From an uncultured Bacteroidales bacterium (GTDB taxonomy: Bacteria; Bacteroidota; Bacteroidia; Bacteroidales; UBA932): 9,487 nucleotides of DNA. Where the stretch lies: assembly GCA_902461985.1 (NCBI GenBank), contig CABQAB010000060.1, positions 1 to 9,487 of the forward strand, in the 5' to 3' direction. Of this stretch, positions 1-5,426 are shown one piece after another (the first letter of the stretch is position 1; the number at the start of each line of letters is the position of its first letter). The notes below the pieces were generated by a model. The model was given only the letters and a program-made list of their open reading frames with translations. It was not told where the DNA came from and made no database searches. The translations under genes and the position numbers were made by a program.

Positions 1-772
1 TGCGCCTTATACCTATATCCATAAGGAACCACATGGCTTCGAGGTCGTGTCCCGGATTTACTTTGCGGCCCTCGAAACAGTCTATCATGCTTCCGTCGGG
101 GGCGAGATTTTCGAGTATGACTCCGAGTTCGGGTTTATAGAACACATCCACAATCTCGTGCACGCTCTCGTCTATGGTTTTTTCAATGAGGGCGGAATCC
201 CTGATGATGTCCTCGACCTCCAATGCCATATTGCATATAATCATAGGCAGGGCGAAGTCCTTCATAGGCCTTGTTCCGGGATATGCCTTGAGCCATTTGC
301 CTTTCGGATTGCTTCTGCGTTCGAGTATGCGCCTGAAAGTCTTGACTGCTATTTCGGCATATTCCGCATTGCCTGTGGCTTTTGCCAACTGGGCGAACGC
401 CATGCAGGCGAAGGTGTTAGAGAAGATGTTGTAGGGCTGCACGAGCGGCTTTCCCTCCCGGGTGAGCGAGAAATAGAAGTCATAATTGCCGTCGTGGCCA
501 TATTTTTTCAGGAATTCCGCGCCCTGCCGGGCTGCCTCAAGCCATTCGGGGCGTTTTTCGAAATTGTTGTAGAGCATGGCGAACATCCACACTTCCCGCC
601 CCTGAAGCCATACGAATTTGTCGGTATCGAAAACGGTTCCGTCGCGGTTGAGGCAGGAAAAATAGCCTCCGTACTCCTTGTCCTGCGATTTTTCTATCCA
701 GAACGGAAGCACAGAATCTGTAAGTTCAGACCTGTACTTGTCCGCAAGTCGTCTAAAATCAATGATAGTCAT
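1..772 (-). CDS. N-acylglucosamine 2-epimerase (AGE/RnBP family), N-terminal part, gene runs off the left edge
   Basis: This gene probably interconverts N-acetylmannosamine and N-acetylglucosamine in the cytoplasm, as AGE-family (alpha/alpha)6-barrel epimerases do in Bacteroidota sialic acid catabolism. The minus strand reads 257 codons from ATG at 772-770 to the window edge, about two thirds of the usual 390-420 residues. Diagnostic segments are GGYFSCLNRDG near residues 35-45, WLQGREVWMF at 55-64, NIFSNTFACMAFAQ near 115-128 and NPGHDLEAMWFL at 239-250. R59 and H242 match conserved active-site Arg and His positions of the family; the second catalytic His would lie beyond the window. The WLQGR form favours AGE over cellobiose 2-epimerase. 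It is divergent from an MFS transporter and ROK regulator, which suggests a shared sugar substrate. The start follows a promoter by about 20 nt and has no strong Shine-Dalgarno. The family call is firm; the exact substrate is inferred, and mannose or another hexose is possible. Confidence 0.9.
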   Translation of the reverse strand, partial: MTIIDFRRLADKYRSELTDSVLPFWIEKSQDKEYGGYFSCLNRDGTVFDTDKFVWLQGREVWMFAMLYNNFEKRPEWLEAARQGAEFLKKYGHDGNYDFYFSLTREGKPLVQPYNIFSNTFACMAFAQLAKATGNAEYAEIAVKTFRRILERRSNPKGKWLKAYPGTRPMKDFALPMIICNMALEVEDIIRDSALIEKTIDESVHEIVDVFYKPELGVILENLAPDGSMIDCFEGRKVNPGHDLEAMWFLMDIGIRR

Positions 773-794
773 AAGTTTTGTGTTTTATTCACGG

Positions 795-825
795 CAAATT
801 TATTAAGATTATTTTTTAAAACAAA
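795..825 (-). promoter_or_regulatory. Bacteroidota-type promoter for the epimerase gene
   Basis: On the minus strand, TTTG at 825-822 and TAAATTTG at 802-795 match the Bacteroidota -33 (TTTG) and -7 (TAnnTTTG) boxes with a 19-nt spacer. Transcription would start roughly 5-10 nt further on, giving a very short leader before the epimerase ATG at 772. The TATATTTG at 829-822, which contains the -33 box, is a second possible -7 box. The assignment is by consensus only. Confidence 0.65.
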
Positions 826-843
826 TATATTTAATAAATATTT
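823..843. promoter_or_regulatory. AT-rich imperfect inverted repeat, candidate operator for the ROK repressor
   Basis: A 21-bp near-palindrome has outer arms AAATATAT (823-830) and AAATATTT (836-843), with one mismatch per 8-bp arm. It overlaps the -33 box of the epimerase promoter and ends 5 bp before the -7 box of the transporter promoter, so a bound protein could repress both directions. AT-rich dyads are typical operators of NagC/Mlc-type ROK repressors, and a ROK gene is the second gene of the right-hand operon. In DNA this AT-rich, such repeats also arise by chance, so this remains a hypothesis. Confidence 0.35.
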
Positions 844-847
844 TTAA

Positions 848-855
848 TAACTTTG
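848..855 (+). promoter_or_regulatory. -7 box of the promoter for the MFS-ROK operon
   Basis: TAACTTTG is a perfect Bacteroidota -7 element (TAnnTTTG), about 73 nt upstream of the transporter ATG, giving a leader of roughly 65 nt. No good TTTG -33 box is found 19-21 nt upstream; that region is only A/T. The same octamer precedes the DUF4838 gene at 5363-5370. Confidence 0.6.
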
Positions 856-928
856 CATGCAATTGAAAAATAATTCATTTATATAAGAATTTCGCTTAAA
901 AAATTATTACCTTTATAGAAAATTTATC

Positions 929-2320
929 ATGAGTAAAACTAAAGTATCGGGCTATGTAATCTTTATAGCCGTCGTGGCCGCACTGGGAGGGATATTGTTC
1001 GGATACGACACGGCCGTCATTTCGGGAACTACGGAAATTGTGAGGTCGCAGTTCGGACTTAACGACATGAATCTCGGCTGGTATGTGGGATGCGCTCTCA
1101 TTGGCTCCATTGCGGGTGTGGCTGTCGCAGGTTCGCTCAGCGACGGAATCGGCAGGAAAAAGACCATGCTGATTTCGGCCGCTCTATTCAGCATTTCGGC
1201 AATAGGCTGCGCTGTCTGCGGCAGTTTCAACGCATTGGTTGCCTACCGTATAATCGGAGGCGTGGGCATAGGCATCGTTTCCATTGTCTCTCCAGTGTAT
1301 ATCTCCGAAATAGCCCCGGCCGAGCATCGCGGAATGCTGGTCTCCCTCTACCAGCTTGCCATTACGGCCGGCTTCCTTTTAGCATATATGGCAAACTGGG
1401 CAATAGACGCCGGCGCAGACCCTCTCGCCGCCGATGCTTCCCTTTGGGAGAGAATGTTCAATTCCGAATCATGGAGAGGCATGTTGGGAAGCGAAACCAT
1501 TCCGGCCCTGCTTTTCTTTGCGGTCATATTCTTCATTCCTGAAAGTCCGAGGTGGCTGATGACTAAGGGCAGAAACGAAAAGGCCGTATCCATATTGACA
1601 AGAACCTGCGGCAGCAGACAGGAAGCGGAACTCTATGCAGAGACAACCGCCAGCCAGGCCGTTCAGGAAGATAAGGGGGCGTGGAAGCTGCTGCTCTCGA
1701 AAGGCATGATTACAGCGGTCCTGTCCGGCTGCGCAATAGCCATATTAGGGCAGTTTATGGGCGTGAATGCGGTCCTCTATTACGGTCCCGCCATTTTTGC
1801 GGATGCAGGTTTCGATGACCCGATGTTCTCGACTGTGCTTGTCGGTCTCGTGAATATGCTCACCACTGTCCTCGCCCTCTTTATCATAGACAGGGTCGGA
1901 CGCAAAAAACTCATATACTGGGGTGTGAGCGGAATGATTCTCTGCCTGCTCAACATAGGCATATATTTCGCTTTCGGTGAAAAGCTCTCCATTGGCAACG
2001 GATTCATGCTCACTTTCTTCCTCGCCTATGTTTTTTGCTGTGCCATATCGATTTCCGCAATAGTTTTCGTACTTTTGTCGGAAATGTACCCCAACAAAGT
2101 TAGAGGGCGTGCGATGTCCATTGCCGGATTAGCTCTGTGGATAGGAACCTATCTCATCGGGCAGCTCACTCCGACATTCCTTGCATGGAGTCCTGCGGGG
2201 ACATTTTTCATATTCGCTGCCATGTGTGTCCCGTATATGCTGATAATGTGGAAAATAATTCCGGAAACCTCCGGAAAGACGCTTGAAGAAATAGAAACTT
2301 ATTGGAATACAAAGTTTTAG
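929..2320 (+). CDS. MFS sugar transporter, sugar porter family (XylE-like proton symporter)
   Basis: A 463-residue inner-membrane protein of normal length for the sugar porter family, which imports monosaccharides, usually with protons. Family signatures appear in order: GGILFGYDTAVISG in TM1 (20-33), DGIGRKK between TM2 and TM3 (72-78), PESPRWL after TM6 (204-210), GVNAVLYYGPAIF in TM7 (278-290), DRVGRKK between TM8 and TM9, and PETSGKTLEEIE at the C terminus. Twelve hydrophobic segments are expected. In the sugar-binding TM7 motif (QQxxGxN in XylE-like proteins) the first Gln is Gly here (G274-Q275), so specificity may differ from xylose or glucose porters. A loop of about 25 residues between TM5 and TM6, with WRGMLGSE, looks like Bacteroidota members. 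The ATG at 929 follows an A/T-rich leader without a clear Shine-Dalgarno. The ROK gene begins 2 nt after the stop. Substrate is inferred from the divergent epimerase: ManNAc, GlcNAc, a related hexose, or sialic acid. Confidence 0.92.
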   Translation: MSKTKVSGYVIFIAVVAALGGILFGYDTAVISGTTEIVRSQFGLNDMNLGWYVGCALIGSIAGVAVAGSLSDGIGRKKTMLISAALFSISAIGCAVCGSFNALVAYRIIGGVGIGIVSIVSPVYISEIAPAEHRGMLVSLYQLAITAGFLLAYMANWAIDAGADPLAADASLWERMFNSESWRGMLGSETIPALLFFAVIFFIPESPRWLMTKGRNEKAVSILTRTCGSRQEAELYAETTASQAVQEDKGAWKLLLSKGMITAVLSGCAIAILGQFMGVNAVLYYGPAIFADAGFDDPMFSTVLVGLVNMLTTVLALFIIDRVGRKKLIYWGVSGMILCLLNIGIYFAFGEKLSIGNGFMLTFFLAYVFCCAISISAIVFVLLSEMYPNKVRGRAMSIAGLALWIGTYLIGQLTPTFLAWSPAGTFFIFAAMCVPYMLIMWKIIPETSGKTLEEIETYWNTKF

Positions 2321-2322
2321 AT

Positions 2323-3525
2323 ATGACAAAGCCCTTCCTGAAAAATCTTACCGGCCGCAACGGTGAAATCAAAAAACGCATAATCGGTCTTTTCATCAAC
2401 GATGATTCCTACACCATTTCCGAACTCGGGAAAGAGATGGACATGAGCGTACCGACTGTCACGAAACATGTGTCGGACCTGATAGAGGACGGCTATCTTA
2501 TGGATTTGGGCAAATGCGACAACGGCGGAGGGCGTAAGCCGAGCCGTTACGGCCTGAATCCGGATGCGGGTTTTCTGGTCGGCGTCGATGTGAACGGACA
2601 GCACCTGAGCGTGGCAGTTACGGATTTCAAGGGAAGCATAGTCAATTATTCCGAGGACCTGGCCTTTGCTACGGAAAGCAATGAGAGTTCGCTCCGCAAT
2701 CTCTGCTCCTTTCTGAAGCAATATCTCAGGGACAGCAATGTGGATGTGAAGAAGATCTTGGCATACGGATTCAACCTGACCGGACGCGTCAACAGCGAAG
2801 TCGGATACAGCTTTTCCTATTTTTTAGGCGAGGACCGGCCTCTGACCACTGTGCTCGAGGAAGAGATGGATGCCCCCGTCCTGATTGAAAACGACTCCAG
2901 GGCCATGGCGTATGGGGAATATATTGACGGAGCGGGAAAAAACGAGAAGGATATGATATTCCTGAACCTCAGCTGGGGACTGGGTATGGGGATGATTATT
3001 GACGGGAAACTGAACTATGGGAAATCGGGGTTTTCCGGTGAAATAGGTCATGTTCCCATGCTGGACAACAACCGGATCTGCCGCTGCGGGAAGGTAGGCT
3101 GCATCGAGACCGGTGCTTCAGGTTCGGCAGCCCACCGTATTTTTCTCGAGAAGCTTGCCGAGGGACAGCCTTCGGTGCTCTCTGAAAAATACCGCGCGGG
3201 GGAGGAAATCAGCCTGGCAGACATACTCGACGCCCTGAACGATGAGGATGTACTTGCCATAGAGACGATTGAGGAAATAGGTTCGGTTCTCGGAAAAGCC
3301 ATAGCCGGCCTGATAAACATATTCAACCCTGAACTCATAGTGATTGGCGGCAGCATGTCTTCGGCGATGAAGTATCTCCAGTACCCGATCAAAGCCGCAA
3401 TAAACAAACATTCACTGAACCTTGTGGTAAGGGACACGACTGTCAAATTCTCCAAACTCGGCCGGAAAGCAGGTCCCGTCGGTGCCTGCCTCCTCTCCCG
3501 CAGCAAACTCCTCGGCCTGGTGTGA
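2323..3525 (+). CDS. ROK-family transcriptional repressor (NagC/Mlc-like)
   Basis: A 400-residue regulator expected to bind DNA near the sugar genes and release it when a sugar binds. I use ATG 2323: it lies 2 nt after the transporter stop, implying translational coupling, whereas an upstream TTG at 2302 would overlap the transporter. A winged helix-turn-helix occupies about residues 14-75 (ISELGKEMDMSVPTVTKHV then GGGRKPSRYGLNP). The ROK sugar-kinase fold follows. The zinc site is intact: H243 and C253-x-C255-G-x3-C260, then E262. IENDSRAMAYGE at 188-199 carries the Asp equivalent to the kinase catalytic Asp (D191). The first phosphate-binding loop, DxGGT in kinases, is degenerate (D89-V-N-G-Q-H), which with the wHTH argues for a repressor rather than a kinase. 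Probable targets are its own operon and the divergent epimerase. The effector sugar is unknown. Confidence 0.9.
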   Translation: MTKPFLKNLTGRNGEIKKRIIGLFINDDSYTISELGKEMDMSVPTVTKHVSDLIEDGYLMDLGKCDNGGGRKPSRYGLNPDAGFLVGVDVNGQHLSVAVTDFKGSIVNYSEDLAFATESNESSLRNLCSFLKQYLRDSNVDVKKILAYGFNLTGRVNSEVGYSFSYFLGEDRPLTTVLEEEMDAPVLIENDSRAMAYGEYIDGAGKNEKDMIFLNLSWGLGMGMIIDGKLNYGKSGFSGEIGHVPMLDNNRICRCGKVGCIETGASGSAAHRIFLEKLAEGQPSVLSEKYRAGEEISLADILDALNDEDVLAIETIEEIGSVLGKAIAGLINIFNPELIVIGGSMSSAMKYLQYPIKAAINKHSLNLVVRDTTVKFSKLGRKAGPVGACLLSRSKLLGLV

Positions 3526-3539
3526 GGCATGGGCTACGG

Positions 3540-4715
3540 TCAATAGTTCATGCCGAAAGTCCACAGGGGAAGGACATTGAGATAGCCGCTTTCAATGTCA
3601 TCCTTGACGACAAATGCATCATCTACATTCTTGATCTGCTTCTGTTTCTTTGACTTCCCTCCGACTTCAAATGTGTGTCCGCCAATCAGGAAATCAGAAA
3701 CCGGAGAGGACAGCACTTTCTGGCGGACAGACAATGCACGGAAAAAGAATGTCTCACGGATATTCCCTATTTCCGGATTCCCGTCCGCGAGAGCATAGAT
3801 GAAGCAGGTGTTTCCAAGATATATCTTGTCGACTTTCTCCACCGAGGCCATCCCTTCTGACCCCGCCTCCAATTGCTGCAGAAGTTTTGCTTTTTCCATA
3901 TAGACCATATAGTCGGCTACAACACCCCTGTCAGCGGAAATGGCACGCCCGATTTCAGAAAAATTCGGCTTGAACGGAACGCTATGCGAGATTACATACA
4001 GCAATTTCTTCATTTTACGGGCCGTGGAAATATTCATCCTTGCATAAGCCGGTATATCAACTTCAATTGTCATATTGACGATATTCTCCAATCTTGTGTG
4101 GTAATTGTCTTCCGCAAAGAAGGGGAAATACCCCTTGTTCAGATATTCCTTGAAATGCATAAGCGGATACTTTACTTCTTTCGGGAGTTCCACTTTGCCT
4201 GCTATGATTTCGTCAAGAGTATACGGGCGGATATTCAATCCAAGAGAGAAATTCAGATATTCCCTGAACGACAGGCCTTCAAGTGTGTATCGGATTGCTC
4301 GACGGCTAAGGTCGGCATCACTTCCCTTGATGATGTCAAGTATCGATGAACCTGTCACGACCACTTTGAGTTCCGGCAGATAATCATACATCATCTTCAC
4401 TTCCTTAGACCAGTTCTCATATTTGTGCACTTCATCGATGTACAGCACTTTGCCCCCGTTCTTTGAGAATGATGAAGCCACATCATAAAGCGAATTGGTC
4501 GAAAAGTAGGTGTTGTCTGCAGCTACATACAAAGATTCGTTTTTCGTATCTGTCAGCTTGATGTGCTGGAGTATCATTGTTGTCTTGCCCACTCCTCTTG
4601 CCCCCACAATGACAATCAGACGGGAATTCCAGTCGATTTCGTCATGAAGATAACGCACAAAATCAGTCCCTATCTGATTGTATTTATCCGTGTAAAGCTG
4701 ATATAAGATTTCCAT
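3540..4715 (-). CDS. Orphan AAA ATPase, AAA_14/DUF4143-like family
   Basis: A 391-residue soluble P-loop ATPase of unknown biological role. Walker A is GARGVGKTT at 38-46, Walker B VLYIDEVHK at 90-98, a sensor-1-like strand VVVTGSS at 118-124 and an Arg pair in DLSRRA at 135-140, followed by the family segment LEGLSFREYL. The C-terminal part has the spacing seen in PD-(D/E)xK-fold domains of these ATPases: D341, then E350-V-G-G-K354. Whether it cuts nucleic acid is not established. These genes are usually monocistronic and present in several copies in Bacteroidales genomes. It stands alone here, converging on the ROK gene with 14 bp between stops. Base composition looks more A/T-rich than the flanking sugar genes, consistent with separate acquisition, though I did not compute it. 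The ATG at 4715-4713 follows a -7 box by 17 nt. Upstream is a repeated palindromic element. The family call is firm; function is unknown. Confidence 0.85.
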   Translation of the reverse strand: MEILYQLYTDKYNQIGTDFVRYLHDEIDWNSRLIVIVGARGVGKTTMILQHIKLTDTKNESLYVAADNTYFSTNSLYDVASSFSKNGGKVLYIDEVHKYENWSKEVKMMYDYLPELKVVVTGSSILDIIKGSDADLSRRAIRYTLEGLSFREYLNFSLGLNIRPYTLDEIIAGKVELPKEVKYPLMHFKEYLNKGYFPFFAEDNYHTRLENIVNMTIEVDIPAYARMNISTARKMKKLLYVISHSVPFKPNFSEIGRAISADRGVVADYMVYMEKAKLLQQLEAGSEGMASVEKVDKIYLGNTCFIYALADGNPEIGNIRETFFFRALSVRQKVLSSPVSDFLIGGHTFEVGGKSKKQKQIKNVDDAFVVKDDIESGYLNVLPLWTFGMNY

Positions 4716-4732
4716 ACTCTTTGATTTTGACG

Positions 4733-4740
4733 CAAATATA
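4733..4740 (-). promoter_or_regulatory. -7 box of the ATPase promoter
   Basis: TATATTTG on the minus strand is a perfect TAnnTTTG element 17 nt before the ATPase ATG, implying a very short leader. No TTTG is found at the -33 distance; that position falls in the first TCCGCA palindrome, so an activator or repressor bound there would sit directly on the promoter. Confidence 0.5.
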
Positions 4741-4746
4741 ACAAAT

Positions 4747-4802
4747 TGCGGAAATAAATCCGCAGTTTTTGTGAAATATTGTGGATTTTAATCCGCAGTT
4801 TT
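4747..4802. repeat. Duplicated palindromic element upstream of the ATPase
   Basis: The 13-mer AATCCGCAGTTTT occurs twice as an exact direct repeat (4757-4769 and 4790-4802), 33 bp apart. Each copy forms the right arm of an inverted repeat: TGCGGA (4747-4752) with TCCGCA (4759-4764), 6-nt loop; and GTGGATT (4781-4787) with AATCCGC (4790-4796), 2-nt loop and one mismatch. The spacing is about three helical turns, so two dimers could bind one DNA face. It ends 7 bp upstream of the ATPase -7 box, where a regulator's operator would be expected. No protein is known to bind it. Confidence 0.6.
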
Positions 4803-4846
4803 AGGGAGGGACGCCCACTATATGACCTTCCCTGATTTAGGTTGAC

Positions 4847-4953
4847 ACTTTTAGAGCGGTTTAACTGATATTGTTTACACTATCACTGACTGGGTTTACA
4901 GTTGGTGTTTTTTATCTCTAAAAGTCAGTGTGAGCTTGGCGGGAAAACCGCTC
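4847..4953. repeat. Interleaved inverted repeats in non-coding DNA
   Basis: Three inverted repeats lie in this gene-free stretch: ACTTTTAGAG (4847-4856) with CTCTAAAAGT (4916-4925), exact over 10 bp; GAGCGGTTT (4854-4862) with AAACCGCTC (4945-4953), exact over 9 bp; and AACTG (4863-4867) with CAGTT (4899-4903). The first two overlap, so they are mutually exclusive pairings. GTTTACA also recurs inside. No reading frame or family is recognisable. It may be an insertion-element remnant or a structured RNA region. From 4716 to 5152 I see no protein-coding gene; the stretch holds this element, the ATPase promoter and repeats, and the tRNA-proximal palindromes. Confidence 0.4.
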
Positions 4954-5015
4954 CAGGGATGTCCTCGCCGCCGGGAGCGGCTGCGAGATCCCCCTCCACT
5001 CGCCGCGGGGCCCTT

Positions 5016-5153
5016 GCAAGCATTGGAAGTCCGGCGGGGATTTCATCCCCTGGCGGACCTTTTCTGATTTCGGGCCCTTATGAAAGCGAGCTTTCAACGG
5101 ACCCGGAATCAGAAAAGTCCGGATGCTTGCGCATCCGGACTTCCAATGTTTGC
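5016..5153. repeat. Multi-branched palindromic element abutting the tRNA 3' end
   Basis: An outer inverted repeat pairs 5016-5034 with 5135-5153 (18 of 19 positions; 14 exact in the core CATTGGAAGTCCGG). Inside are a bulged hairpin at 5029-5058 with GGGGAT/ATCCCC at its tip; a stem pairing 5055-5077 with 5099-5120 (exact core TTTTCTGATT, 5060-5069, with 5107-5116), capped by a second hairpin TGAAAGC/GCTTTCA (5081-5096); and a perfect 12-bp hairpin at 5115-5142. The outer stem and the last hairpin share bases, so alternative folds exist. The outer right arm ends on the tRNA discriminator base. The form resembles REP/BIME-type interspersed palindromic repeats, but copies elsewhere cannot be checked here. 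Confidence 0.65.
5111..5142 (-). terminator. Intrinsic terminator of the tRNA-Ser transcript
   Basis: A perfect 12-bp stem (AAGTCCGGATGC at 5115-5126 with GCATCCGGACTT at 5131-5142) reads on the minus strand with a GCAA (GNRA) tetraloop. It is followed by TTTTCT, partly inside the stem base. It begins about 10 nt after the mature tRNA 3' end, as expected for a single-gene tRNA transcript. It is also part of the larger palindromic element. Confidence 0.75.
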
Positions 5154-5239
5154 GGTGAGAGGGGGATTCGAACCCCCGGAACCCTTACGAGTTCGGCAGT
5201 TTAGCAAACTGCTGGTTTAAGCCACTCACCCATCTCACC
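5153..5239 (-). tRNA. tRNA-Ser (anticodon GCU)
   Basis: Reads serine codons AGC and AGU. The 87-nt cloverleaf on the minus strand has acceptor stem GGTGAGA/TCTCACC with discriminator G, the serine identity base. The anticodon arm is GCAGT-TTGCTAA-ACTGC with GCT in the loop. A long class II variable arm pairs GAACTC with GGGTTC (one wobble) over a GTAA loop, and the T arm is GGGGG-TTCGAAT-CCCCC. The 3' CCA is not encoded; the next bases are CAA, so it must be added enzymatically. Its own promoter and terminator flank it. The tRNA lies between an orphan ATPase and a glycosidase operon, with palindromic repeats at its 3' end. Confidence 0.96.
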
Positions 5240-5262
5240 TGGCTTAAATCCCTAAGGGAGTG

Positions 5263-5293
5263 CAAAGGTACTACAAAAAATATTGTTTCACAA
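5263..5293 (-). promoter_or_regulatory. Promoter of tRNA-Ser
   Basis: On the minus strand, TTG at 5293-5291 and TACCTTTG at 5270-5263 match the Bacteroidota -33 and -7 boxes with a 20-nt spacer. Initiation would fall about 15 nt before the mature tRNA 5' end at 5239. Confidence 0.7.
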
Positions 5294-5306
5294 TTTTTTA
5301 TCCGGA

Positions 5307-5330
5307 AAATCCGGCTTCTTCTCCGGATTT
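5307..5330. promoter_or_regulatory. Perfect hairpin between divergent promoters
   Basis: AAATCCGG (5307-5314) and CCGGATTT (5323-5330) form an exact 8-bp inverted repeat around the pyrimidine loop CTTCTTCT. A further TCCGGA at 5301-5306 repeats the half-site. It lies upstream of both the tRNA promoter and the DUF4838 gene's -7 box, so it is unlikely to be an attenuator of either. It could be an operator or a remnant terminator. Confidence 0.4.
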
Positions 5331-5362
5331 GTGATTTATTTTAGAATATTATCGATTATAAG

Positions 5363-5370
5363 TAACTTTG
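5363..5370 (+). promoter_or_regulatory. -7 box of the promoter for the DUF4838-EEP operon
   Basis: TAACTTTG is a perfect TAnnTTTG element, giving a leader of about 50 nt before ATG 5427. A clear -33 TTTG at 19-21 nt is absent; the nearest TTTG (5328-5331) is 31 nt away and inside the upstream hairpin. A small dyad, ATGCG/CGCAT, lies in the leader just downstream. Confidence 0.6.
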
Positions 5371-5426
5371 ACGGATGCGTACGGAAGTCGCATGAATGAC
5401 ACTGAAACGACATAAGTTGAACCAGT

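Noticed and set aside
47..847. 266-codon plus-strand open frame
   Set aside because: It is antisense to the epimerase, whose protein has clear family motifs; this frame has no recognisable domain and a Phe/His-rich composition typical of shadows.
2302..2322. Upstream TTG start for the ROK gene
   Set aside because: It would overlap the end of the transporter and add seven residues with no family match; ATG 2323 gives the expected N terminus and translational coupling.
2323..3525. ROK sugar kinase
   Set aside because: The N-terminal winged helix and degenerate DxGGT loop point to a repressor, despite the intact zinc motif and conserved Asp.
4716..5152. Complete insertion sequence or integrative element at the tRNA
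   Set aside because: There is no transposase or integrase frame, no clear terminal repeats with target duplication, and no duplicated tRNA 3' end in the window.
4902..5204. 100-codon plus-strand open frame
   Set aside because: It runs through the palindromic element and into the antisense of the tRNA; its Pro/Ser/Gly-rich product reflects GC-rich repeat DNA, not a gene.
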